DNA from: Sipunculus nudus
Lineage: Eukaryota; Annelida; Sipuncula; Golfingiida; Sipunculidae
Direction: 5' to 3'
Assembly: GCA_026874595.1 (NCBI GenBank)
Contig: CM049308.1
Span: 92,075,624-92,139,623, forward strand
Length of the DNA: 64,000 bases
Shown one piece after another: positions 49,331-59,520 of this stretch. The notes below the pieces were generated by a model. That model saw only the letters and a program-made list of their open reading frames with translations, was not told the DNA's origin and did not search any database. The translations under genes and the position numbers were made by a program. How positions within the stretch are numbered: the first letter of the stretch is position 1; every line of letters starts with the position of its first letter.

Positions 49331-50790
49331 CTAGAATACGGGTATTCGACAAGCGACTACGTGTATCCGCCTAAATCAGAGTGGAACGGGTGAAGTGAGG
49401 CATGGATTAAGTGGCAAGGGGAAATAGAGTGAAGTGTTGCATATTAGCATGGATGTCTGCAGCCAAATTGTGTATGAAGGTTGCCTCCCCTACCACAAAA
49501 TCCAGAAAGCCGTCCCAGTTGTATACATATGCAAAATTAAGGCAGATAAGTCAAACCACTACATGTATATAATTGAATTTTAGCCCGTGGCAGACAATCA
49601 GATGGACGCTGAGCAAAAATGGTTGCAGGTGACGGCACCAGTTTTGCGTATGATAAAGAGCTATGTGAGAACTATACACATGCAAAACTTTGGCCCAATC
49701 GGTCAAACGGTTCCCAAGATATGAGCTTGGATGTCTGCTGAATAAACTAGAATGCAGGTGGCTCCACCTGTCATAAAATCAAGAGAGCTGTCGGGGATGT
49801 ATAAACCTGCAAAATTTAGCCAGATATGTCAAACCACTGCCGAGATATGAGTGATTTTATCCCATGGCAGACAACAGACAGGAGCTGTGCAAAAATGGCT
49901 GTAGGTGGCGCCACCAGTTTTGCGTATGTTATAAAGCTCTCCAAGGGCTACATTTGTGCAAAAAATTTTCCTGATCGGTCAAACGGTTCCCGAGATATGA
50001 GCTTGGATGTATGCAGCGTAAACGTGAATGTAGGTGGCGCCACCTGTCATAAAATCAGAAAAGCTATTCAGGATGTATACGCATGCCGAATTTCAGGTGA
50101 ATTAGTCAAGTCACTGCAGAGATATGAGTGATTTTAACCCAAGGCAGACAAACAGATGGGCACTGTGCAAACATGGTTGCAGGTGGCGCCACCATTTTTT
50201 GTGTATGTTATAAAGCTCTCCAAGGGCTACATTTGTGCCAAAAAATTTTCCTGATCGGTCAAACGGTTCCCGAGATATGAGCTTGGATGTCTGCAGCGTA
50301 AACGTGAATGTAGGTGGCGCCACCTGTCATAAAATCATAAAAGCTATCCAGGATGTATACGCATGCCAAATTTGAGGTGAATTAGTCAAGTCACTGCAGA
50401 GATATGAGTGATTTTAACCCAAGGCAGACGGACAGATGGACACTGTGCAAACATGGTTGCAGGTGGCGCCACCATTTTTTGTGTATGTTATAAAGCTCTC
50501 CAAGGGCTACATTTGTGAAAAAAATTTTCCTAACCCGTCAAACGGTTCCCGAGATATGTGGGTTTATGTGTGGAAACAGACGCACAAACGGACACAGAGC
50601 GCAGAGGAAAGGTCAGAGGTCAAAACAAAATCGGGGCGCAGCAGTTCACATGTGACCCGAACATAATCCCGGGTTTCGTAAAATTCCGCCCAGCGGTTAC
50701 GGAGGAGTTCTCCGGAAACCTACGCCGCAGCGGCGGCGGCGGCGTGCAGCTGAAAACATAGTATCCGCAAAACTCTGTTTTGCGGATACA
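49331..50790 (-). mobile_element. family D element, copy D3, with both ends
   Basis: Read on the minus strand. The 5' end is a perfect 13-bp hairpin, GTATCCGCAAAAC and its complement around three bases (50761-50789). A GC-rich stretch (GCC repeats near 50730) and 'gacctctgacctttcc' follow. Then come core units of about 276-280 bp (palindromes near 49627, 49905, 50033, 50183, 50312 and 50462). A subterminal GCGGATAC (49363-49370) copies the 5' hairpin arm. The 3' end is a GAATAC-CC-GTATTC hairpin (49334-49347) and CTAG (49331-49334), with T next in the host. Hairpin plus CTAG and the asymmetric inverted repeat fit a Helitron2/pearl-type non-autonomous element. No coding capacity. Confidence 0.75.
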
Positions 50791-53700
50791 ATAACATTTT
50801 TATCATAAGATTATCTTCATCCTCATTCTGTAGTTAGTGGCAACTACCGGCCTTTGTCCTGTCCATAAAATAAAGACACACCTTGCCAAAAATATTGACT
50901 GAAATTCATCATAAACACAAGTAATTGTTCAAAGAAGTAAAAATTACCACACAGCAGACTACTGACATTGATCAACCTTGGATCAGTTTCTTGAAGTGAG
51001 TGAACATACACCCTTATTCCAACTTTTAAGGAGGTAAGATTTAAAACACACTTTAAATCAAAAGAGAGAATATCAGCTCTGTCTCTTACAGAAAGATGAT
51101 GTGGTATACTGTGAGAAGAAAAACTTCAGTAAAACAGATTATCACAGGCTGCTGAGAAAATAAGATACATGTTTTCAGAACCAGGACATCAGTGCTGAAC
51201 AAAGACTGGATATCGAGGGAGTTACAGTGAGATCAGAGCAGACGGATTAAGGATATCCATCAAGGTTTTATGTAATAGAAGAAAGCAGAATTGAGGGAGA
51301 AAAAGCATAGAGGAAGCCCAGCCCGGTAGTGAAGGAGTTAATAATAGGTCAAAGATATACATGACTAAGTGATATGTTGATATAAAATTAAGACAAGGAA
51401 CAAGATCAAGCTCAGGAGTGAATATGAAGATGGACATGATTGGTTGTTTTAATAATAAATAATAAAATTATCTTGTATTTGTGTTTTATATATTAATAAT
51501 AACCTCTTGGTGTATTATTTAGGAGTCCAAAGGAGAACTATATTATATAATAGTTCCCCCCCCCCCTGTCCCAGATGTTGTTTTTAGTGCCATCAACAGT
51601 CATTGTCATCTGTTGGATTTCTTATGGACACAAATGTTTAATCAACATTGTGTTTAAGTTAAATTGAATATTGAAGTCAAGAAATGTACCATCAAAAGCA
51701 ATTTCAAGAATTTATGGAAGAAGAAGAAATAAAAGATTAATAGAAATTTCCTGGGTTTTAAGACAGATATAGGTCAGACATAAATCTACAATAGGATGGC
51801 ATAGCTGAGGTTTATTGGGTCATAGGTCAGAGGACAAGGTCACAAAAGGCCAGACTGGGTTTTTTTATGCAGTCTTCTTAATAATTTTACCTTGTTGAGG
51901 CAACCCCATTCAGTGCTATTCAGAAAAATGTGCAGACCTTGGAATGGCATTCTGGTCAGACAGTATTTCACAAGTTTGTGTATTAAAGCAGAACTCCTTA
52001 TTCTGAACCTGATAGCAAGTTTTCTGTCCAAGAGGAGCTTTTTTGTCTGGTTACTAATGAAGTATGCCACTGTCACATTTGTCTCATTTAAACGGACCAT
52101 GAATGAAACATGAAGTTATTTTACTGTTCAGTGTCTTGTTTTGTTTGCCTTGTTGACACCTGATGTTGAAGGCATCCACTGAACACCTCCAGGGTTTTTG
52201 GCTCTCCGAGTCAGGTAACATTATCTTTGGTTTTGACAGACTTGAGGGATATTGTTGCTCTATATTTTCACCTCCTTTTATCTGTCTTTCCCATTTCAAG
52301 GTGCTCTCATTTGTTTAATTGCGTCAAGGAAAATTTAGTTTGGAACTTTCCATTTCTCTCAGTATTATTTTCCATGTCGTTATACTAAGAAATCTTTCAA
52401 CTAAATGAGAAATCTAAGAATGTCAAAATTTAAGTTGTTACATCAATGCCACACATTTCCTGATAGTCTTTCTTTTGCTCTTGTCAAGAAATTTACAGTG
52501 TAAAAGTCATGTACTTTTCATAATTTGTAGTTAGCTTGGAACAAATTTGTAATTAATGTTCAGAATTGTATGAAGATCAAAATAAAAACTTAAATATAGT
52601 CATGTAATTTACATAATATTAATACAGATATTAGAATCATATGAAGATCCAAATAAAATCTTTAATATAGTCATGAAATTTTCATAATATTAATACAGAT
52701 GTTAGATGTTTTATAAAGATCCCCTTTAAAAATGTGCAGAATTTACCAGGCCAACATGGACAAGATCAGTCTGTAGAAATGTCCTTTTCTAAATTCTAAA
52801 ACAGCCAACCCTTTGCATGCACTGTTGTGTTTTCTAAATGTTCTGATGTAATGGTAGCAGGTCATGCATTTTCAGTATAAATAATAATAAAACTGAACCT
52901 AGTATTTTGATTGGATGATTTAATTATTGAATTAATTGATTATTTAGTGTCAAGGCTATTTATGTTGTCAGGTGTTTTTATCAGTTTATACAAATAGCCT
53001 TTCAGAGTTTGCTGATCTATTTTCCCAGTGTCCATTAAATGTTAGTAAAGTGAAAATACCTGAGCTAATCAATTATCAAACTTGGAAAAATAAAACCATG
53101 TTTACGACATGCGTTAATGAAGGCACTTTACCAGCATGGTATTAAAATGGATATTGATGTTATGACTATGAGGTTTTTACAATTGTTAAAATGTTCCCAG
53201 ATAATTTCCCTGGAACTAATAAACAAGTTTGTTAATGAGCCACTTTAGAAATGTAGCATTTTGTGATGGGGAGATGAATTGCATTTCTGGTTTATATGAA
53301 TTTGATGGCTGTAATTTGAATGGATTATCCTTCCCATTCAGTAGGAATAAAGATTCTCTGATAAAGAACAGAGGTGTCCATCTCTTCGGAACTGCAGGTC
53401 AGTTGTGTCTATTTGTTTTATTACAGGATATTTTTAGAGAATTCAGTTAACAAGAATGGGGTCATGGGTCAAGGTAGAATTTTTTTATAGAAAATAAATG
53501 TGAGTCCAGGACTCAGATAATTAAAAAAAGTTGATCTAATCCATAAAGTAATTTTCAGGATTTGATAATAATAATGTTAGCAATGGCCCCCCCAAAGTAA
53601 ACCATTATATTTATAGCAGAGGTTAAATATAATTTGATATAAACTGAGGCTACAGATGATAAAATGAATCTTAATCTTTACCCAAAGTGAGAAAAAAGTC

Positions 53701-53958
53701 ACGAGGATTCAGGTCCAGAGCTGGAACAGAGGTCCATTGATTTTGGAGTTAATTATAATATTAATTCTTCCAGCAAAAATATGTAAAGAATATTCTAATA
53801 TGTCTCTAACTAGATTACAGGACATAAAAAAAAAGCTTAGAAATGCAGGAATTTAAGTTTAGACTCAGTTTGTATAAAAGGTCAGATTCTGGATTTGAAT
53901 ATAAAAATAATAAACATTCACACTTTAATCCAGGCTTCAGTAAATAAATTAATGTTGA
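50791..53958. other. FUT8 intron 3, middle part
   Basis: No gene supported. Contains a short poly-C tract near 51557-51566 and the local duplication listed separately. Confidence 0.5.
52561..52705. repeat. tandem duplication, about 72-bp unit, two copies
   Basis: 'atgaagatcaaaataaaa', 'atatagtcatgtaatttaca' and 'taatattaatacagatatta' occur twice in the same order with a few changes. Confidence 0.8.
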
Positions 53959-54370
53959 TCCAGCCACTTTTGAATAATGATTGTTTAACCAGGCCCAAAT
54001 TGGGAAAAGTTGTGTGTACCAAGGCAATGTCACACCACTCCTCAAACAGCTCCATTGGCTTCCAGTAAAGTACCACATACAATACAAAATTGCTGTTTTT
54101 CCTTACCATCATTTCCATGACTCACCGCCATCATATTTGCCAATATAATTATTATCCTACTGGCATTTGTGTATGCTGTACTCAGCTGGCAAAACTCTTA
54201 AACTACGTTACCAAAGCGTCACATGAAAGGCAGTGAACGTTCCTTCAGTTCCAAAGCCCCAAATGTCTGGAATTCGCTTCCTACTAAACTTATAATATCT
54301 CTGATCCTTACATCATTTAAAACCAATTTAAAAAACTTATCATTTCTGACAAGCTTTTTGTAATTTTTTA
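53959..54370 (+). pseudogene. 3' remnant of a non-LTR retrotransposon reverse transcriptase
   Basis: Around 54039-54110 the + strand reads TPLLKQLHWLPVKYHIQYKI, the characteristic C-terminal (thumb) motif 'L..LHWLPV..RI.YKI' of LINE reverse transcriptases of the CR1/L2/RTE-like kind. Further downstream, in shifted frames with stops, are traces of the usual tail (SPPSYLP, LRYQS, and 'PQMSGIRF..L' where 'FG.RAFS..AP..WN.LP' is expected). Frameshifts and stops show it is dead. The rest of the element is absent. Confidence 0.75.
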
Positions 54371-54734
54371 TTAGAGAATTGCAATGGATAAATGAGTTGG
54401 AGAAAGTGAGAAAGAAATAGGAGCTTGGGGTGAGTTACAGTGAGGTGGTTTCCCAGAAATTGTGCTACAGATGTATATGAGTATGAGTGCGTCTCAGGGC
54501 TGGGAGTCTGACTATCCCATAATTGGTGCTGTATTAAAACTATTTAGTATTATTGATAAGAAAAGAAATTAATATGGATCTAGGCATCAAGTGAATCTGC
54601 TAACCAGCTGCCTTGGTCTAAGGTAGAGACACAACTTCAGGTCAGGAGATTGTAAGCACAAATCTCAGCTGAGCAGTTGTGAGATTTTCAATGGTCATCT
54701 GGGCATTGAAGGTAGAACCAGTTAGTGCAGACCT

Positions 54735-55015
54735 CAGTGATCCAGGCCTGCAGGGGAAAATAGAATGTGGATCCCAAGTCATATGTTAAAATAATGTGGG
54801 ATACTAGCTTTATGAATAAAAATGTACATTTAATCCTCATGTTAAGATGATGTTGGATCCTGGCCTCAATAAAAAAATGTGTGTCCACACTTCATGTTTA
54901 AAAGATGTAAGAATTATCTTCAGGAAATAAACTGGATCCTGGTCACAAGGAAAAAAAAGTGAATGCAGATCCATTCCTCAGGTAAAACAATGCAAGTATA
55001 TCCAACAGAAAAAAA
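54735..55015. repeat. degenerate tandem repeat, about 60-bp unit, about five copies
   Basis: Repeated motifs 'gatcctggcctcaata', 'aaaaatgtgtgtccac', 'ttcatgttaaaatgatgt'. Fainter copies appear upstream at 53490-53560 and 53760-53960. Confidence 0.5.
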
Positions 55016-55155
55016 TGAATTCCTAATTCCCATAACACCGCTCCTGAGCCCCTGCCTGGGCACGTTTCACCACTTGGAAAAATCTTTGATGAATACTTGT
55101 ATGAAATCCACCAGTTAGCTCTGTGATGATGATGTTATGTGTTTTATAATTGTAG

Positions 55156-55270
55156 ATCAATCAGAACAGACCTGTACAATCTGAGCGTTACTGATGGAGC
55201 TGGTAGGTGGCGGGAGCAGGAAGCTGAGGAGCTCAGCAACATAGTACAGAGGAGGCTGCACTATCTACAG
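55156..55270 (+). CDS. FUT8: FUT8 coding exon 4: end of stem, start of catalytic region
   Basis: Completes R172 and encodes residues 173-210: [20 protein letters not shown] (173-192), then [18 protein letters not shown]. The 'TDLY.LS.TDGAG.WRE.EA..L...VQRR..YLQ' pattern is strongly conserved in FUT8. The acceptor is AATTGTAG|A and the donor is CAG|GTACAA, phase 0. Confidence 0.96.
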
Positions 55271-56019
55271 GTACAATCCTGCTTATCACCCTATTATAAG
55301 TCAGCTTGGTTGTGCATTTTGTACTTTCCACTTAGTTATAATTGCTCCTCACCAGGCTCATATTACAAGTATATGAACCTTTATTTCACAGTGGAGATCA
55401 CCTGAAATGTACTTGGATGATACGTTAATTACACAGTGTGGATAGGCACATCATTTGTGAAGAATCTCGATCTGCCATCTGGTGAGGGATCTGTAAACTA
55501 ATCAGTTGTACTGAGAGAAATGTGACTCACAGGAGCCTTTTCTAAAGGGGAAACAAAATTGTAATAACTGACAACCAGTGACTCAGCTTAAAAAATAAGT
55601 GAATTTTAAGAACTCAGATTATCAGTTATGATCCATAAAATAGTTGACTGAAAGTGAAAATAGTCTTATTTGAGCAAGTGGTTGAGTTTTATGTCATGTA
55701 AGTTAACTTCAGACAAGTAAGGGATTAAACTCTACTAATGTATATACTTATTTATATGCTTATTAATCATTTTAACCAACCATTTCTAGATTTTTAATTT
55801 GAACGAGAGTATAAGAAAATATGCAGCCGGCACTATATACTGTCTATACATTTCATTGTACGATATTGTTTATGATAGATCAGTGTATTTTTAAATTTAA
55901 ATAATATACACGGTACATTTATGCCACAGTTGTCTAATTAAAATTAATGAAGATCAACATAGGTTAACTTAAGACAAGATTTTGGTTGTTAATATGATGA
56001 TTATGACTGTGTATTACAG
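55271..56019. other. FUT8 intron 4
   Basis: AT-rich, 749 bp, ending in 'gtgtattacag'. No repeat or gene recognised. Confidence 0.8.
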
Positions 56020-56257
56020 AACCCATCAGACTGTTCAACAGCCAAGAAGATAGTATGTAACATCAATAAGGGGTGTGGATACGGCTGCCAGCTCCACCAT
56101 ATTGTTTACTGCCTCATTGTGGCATACGGCACACAGCGCACGATGGTTCTGGAGTCTCACGGCTGGCGCTATTCTTCCGCTGGCTGGGAGAAGGTGTTTA
56201 AACCAGTCAGTGATACATGTACTGATAAAAAAGGCAGCTCTCATATCATGTGGGGAC
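56020..56257 (+). CDS. FUT8: FUT8 coding exon 5: cysteine-rich part of catalytic domain
   Basis: Encodes residues 211-289 plus one base. Contains Cys215, 223, 229, 233, 241 and 277. In human FUT8 the corresponding residues form disulfides 204-266, 212-230 and 218-222, so the pairs here would be 215-277, 223-241 and 229-233. The segment [19 protein letters not shown] (219-237) is a family hallmark, as is AYGTQR (246-251). The acceptor is TATTACAG|AACCC and the donor is GGAC|GTAAGT, phase 1. Confidence 0.97.
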
Positions 56258-57178
56258 GTAAGTACCTAGTCCACAAAATGAACTACAGTAGAGAGCCATT
56301 ATCCAAACAACTGGGGGACAACATTTTGTTCAGATAAAGAGTAATTCAGATAAATGATTTTGCATGAGTCTGCATCAGAATTTACTGCCACTTAGTGTAT
56401 ACCATATGTTTTTAAACACTAATAAACATAAATTAATTAAGCTATTGTTTCTCTGTATATATGCTTGGAATTAGACAATTTTTCATCTAATTTTTCTTAT
56501 TTCTTCATCATTCAGATTTTGGATAAATAATAAAATTTTTGTTTCTTAGATTTCAGATAAACAATTTTCAGTAAACTACACTCTGCTGCTCTTGAATGAT
56601 ATCCTGACTCTCTTGTATTGACATTTAGTAAACACATGAACATTACCAGGAATACTTAAATACTTGAGTCTCAGCTTTTCCAACTAGATACTTTATTTTT
56701 CAACTTAGGACTTGGGTACTCATATTGACCTTGTTTTTTTTTCATTTTAAAGAAATTAGTCATGTGGCTATTAATTACATGTTTGAATCTTATTGTTTCT
56801 GTAAAATATAAATGACTTGTACAGGTGTACCACTGCACTCCTTCACGAGCCTTATCACTTTAAAGCAAAATCATTCTAAAATCCCATCATTCATCCTACA
56901 GCAGATGTCAAATGACCAATTTGGCAGTGTTGCTATGGTAACAAGTACTCCAGTCTGAGTGAGTAGAGGTGGTTTCATACATTGATGCTCACCTGTATAA
57001 AAGACTTGACAAAACTGTACTTTAAAATAACAGTGTTGTGACAGTGACATTTACTCAGCAGTTATCATTGATTCAAGTAAGATCATTATTAAATGCATGA
57101 GTTGACATGATTAAATTTATGTTGATCTAATAAAAGACACTTTGTATTAAGAACTACACAGTATATATTGTTTTACAG
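56258..57178. other. FUT8 intron 5
   Basis: 921 bp, ending in 'tatattgttttacag'. No repeat or gene recognised. Confidence 0.8.
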
Positions 57179-57425
57179 CTCAAGATGTTATTGAAAAGTA
57201 CCAAGTTATAGACCTGCCCATTGTGGACAGTATGCACCCACGGCCAAAGTTCATGCCTCTCAGTATCCCAGAAGACATTGCTCCACGGCTGACTCGTCTC
57301 CATGGACACCCAATAGTCTGGTGGATTGGACAGTTCCTGAAATATTTATTACGTCCCCAGGCAGAGCTGCTTAATGATCTGACAGACACAGAAAAGAGGC
57401 TGGGATTTAAACATCCTATTGTAGG
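57179..57425 (+). CDS. FUT8: FUT8 coding exon 6: catalytic domain
   Basis: Encodes residues 290-371 and two bases of codon 372. It includes VIDLPIVDSMHPRPKFMPLS (about 299-318) and PIVWWIGQFLKYLLRPQ (residues 335-351), matching conserved FUT8 segments around the GDP-fucose-binding fold, and ends in LGFKHPIVG just before the catalytic VHVRR. The acceptor is TTTTACAG|CT and the donor is GG|GTGAGG, phase 2. Confidence 0.97.
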
Positions 57426-57679
57426 GTGAGGGAGCTTATCTTCACTCCTGACATGTATTATTAGTAATCAAGTTTCTGAGCTCCTGCATATAGAGACTTA
57501 ACATTTATGAACTAAGTTGAAGTAGAAAATCTATTGTGTAAAGTTCATATCAAGAATCAGGCAGGACAGATGAAAGGCCTTTGCAGGAGACTTGATATTG
57601 CAGAAGATTGATGATGTTAATAGTGAATTTGAGACTTCAGAAGCAAGAATATGATGGTATATTCAGGCCTGGATAAGTA

Positions 57680-57935
57680 TAAAAATGATAATAATAAACT
57701 TTATTTATTTTACATGGATTGTACAACTAGTTATAATATCTAATATGAGGCATTATCCATGCCTCAGATTTTGTTGCTGGGTAGTCAGTAAGGTTTTGAG
57801 GAAACCAGAGGACCCAGAGAAAACCTCCAGCCTTCAACAGGTAACTACAACCCACTCTCATAGCCCTGCTGGGAATCAAACATGAGTCACCGGCAAAGAG
57901 GGCTGAGCGTTTTACCACTCAGTTATCCAGGCCTG
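57680..57935 (-). mobile_element. tRNA-derived SINE
   Basis: On the minus strand, a tRNA-like head starts near 57935. A Pol III A-box-like 'actgagtggtaaaacgc' (complement of 57907-57923) and a B-box-like 'gtttgattccc' (complement of 57871-57881) are spaced as in a tRNA. The body includes the complement of 'gaaaccagaggacccagaga' (57801-57820), a motif of a kind widespread in invertebrate and fish repeats. The 3' tail is AT-rich and ends in 'aataaagtttattattatca' (complement strand). It lies antisense to FUT8. Confidence 0.65.
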
Positions 57936-58025
57936 AAATATATGATAAGAATAAAAGCTTTGATTTTGAAGGATATTTTAAGGCCACATAGGTACAAACA
58001 GATTTTCATCTAAAAACAATGAAAA

Positions 58026-58162
58026 AAAGTAGTAGTAGTAGTAGTAAAAGAAGTAGTTCAAGTTCATTATTGGTTGGATATTTAGATAACTGCAAAATCA
58101 GTTTCTTTCTCTCTCTCTCTCTCTCTCTTTCACTCTCTCTTTCTCTCATTCTCTCTCTCAGA
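58026..58162. repeat. (AGT)n and (CT)n microsatellites
   Basis: A short AGT/AGA trinucleotide run at 58026-58060 and an interrupted CT/TTTCT-rich run at 58103-58162. Repetitive open frames there (KKSSSSSSK, SLSLSLS) are artefacts. Confidence 0.9.
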
Positions 58163-58723
58163 CATATACGAATGTGTGCATTGACATTCTTGTGCATGAT
58201 CTATTTTGAAACCACTGACTGGGTGATGAGATGTAAAATAGTTATGTAAATAGGCTTTCTGTAACCCTTCGGTGGGTGATACATATATCTGTTTGCTAAA
58301 TTCAATTATTTTGCTTTCCTTTAAAAATTCTGTTTGTCAAATCCAGGATAATGAAGAAATGATAATAATAGTAGTAATTATGATTATAAGATAAATGTAT
58401 ATATGTTTAAAGTGCAACCATACATTTTGTTAATCTCAGTAAAAGATATTGCGATTTGTAAAATGAAAGATGTTTCCTTACCATGTCATATTAAAATGAA
58501 TTAAAGATTCTCATATCAGAGTCTTTGATGAGCTTTTGGCAATATAGCAATCTTTTAAATTTGTTTTATTATATGTAATCAAGAACACCATTTTCAAAAT
58601 AAAAGAATTTCCAGTATATTTAATAATTTTGACATGTAAATATCTCGGTAAAAGAATAATTAGATTCTGTGGTGTTAATTAGTACACAGGCCTGATTGTT
58701 CATTTTATTATAATTACTTCCAG

Positions 58724-58900
58724 GGTACATGTAAGGCGAACAGATAAAGTCGGTACAGAGGCAGCATTTCATGGTATAGAAGAATATATGAAACATGTAG
58801 AGGAGTACTTCCAGCTGATAGAGAGAAGACAGAAGGTTGACAAAAGACGAGTATACCTGGCCACAGATGATGCTAATTTACTTAACGAGGCCAAGAAAAA
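58724..58900 (+). CDS. FUT8: FUT8 coding exon 7: catalytic core (RR and DD)
   Basis: Completes G372 and encodes residues 373-430 plus two bases. It begins [16 protein letters not shown]; Arg376-Arg377 correspond to human Arg365-Arg366, which are essential for GDP-fucose binding. [10 protein letters not shown] places Asp420-Asp421 at human Asp409-Asp410. All are intact, so the enzyme is predicted active. The acceptor is CTTCCAG|G and the donor is AAAAA|GTTAGT, phase 2. Confidence 0.98.
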
Positions 58901-59369
58901 GTTAGTACTAAAAATCTTGTCCTACTTTTTTGTAGAATTCAGGAAGATAGATCCCTTATTCTTTTTAAATCCTGAAACTTATTTTCTTTATTGGTGACAT
59001 TTGAACCAAGTTAAGCAGATATGTGATTTTCCCTTATCCATAAAGCACATACTGGGGGTACTTAAGGTAAGATTCAAAGTTTAATAAAGTAATCAAGGAA
59101 AATAAGTTACACTGGAAAATGTTTTCACACTTTTCAAAAAGTTTGTTATGATTAAAGCAGTATATATACTAATACCTAAGCAATATTTTGATGTTAAAGT
59201 TGATAGGCATTAACAGGAGGTTGACATTGTATTAATAAGCAATACATGCTTGATCCATGGACCAATAAAAGGTGTCCTACAAATACAAAAATGAGTTATG
59301 CTGTTCAAATATCAGTTTGAGAATTATTGAAGAAATGATGTTTCTAAACTGTTTTATGACTTTTTCCAG
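58901..59369. other. FUT8 intron 7
   Basis: 469 bp, ending in 'atgactttttccag'. No repeat or gene recognised. Confidence 0.8.
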
Positions 59370-59520
59370 GTACACAGATTATGAGTTTGTGAGTGACAAT
59401 GAGTTTTCAAAGTCAGCGGGCCTTGGTACACGATATTCTGATGCGTCGTTACGAGGCATCATTATGGATATCCACTTTTTGTCAAAATCAGATTATCTAG
59501 TCTGCACATTTTCCTCTCAG
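59370..59520 (+). CDS. FUT8: FUT8 coding exon 8: catalytic domain
   Basis: Completes K431 and encodes residues 432-481: [18 protein letters not shown], then [20 protein letters not shown] and [10 protein letters not shown]. Asp464 in MDIHFLS corresponds to catalytic human Asp453, and Cys476 to human Cys465. The acceptor is TTTTCCAG|G and the donor is CAG|GTGAGT, phase 0. Confidence 0.97.

Larger units (their letters stand above)
57426..58723. other. FUT8 intron 6
   Basis: 1298 bp holding a SINE and two microsatellites, listed separately; otherwise AT-rich. Ends in 'aattacttccag'. Confidence 0.8.

Noticed and set aside
50640-50760. GC- and CpG-rich stretch as a promoter or CpG island
   Set aside because: It is the 5' region of element D3 (GCC repeats), deep in intron 3, with no associated gene start.
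56035-56269. Antisense and alternate-frame open frames over exon 5
   Set aside because: Shadows of the FUT8 coding sequence.
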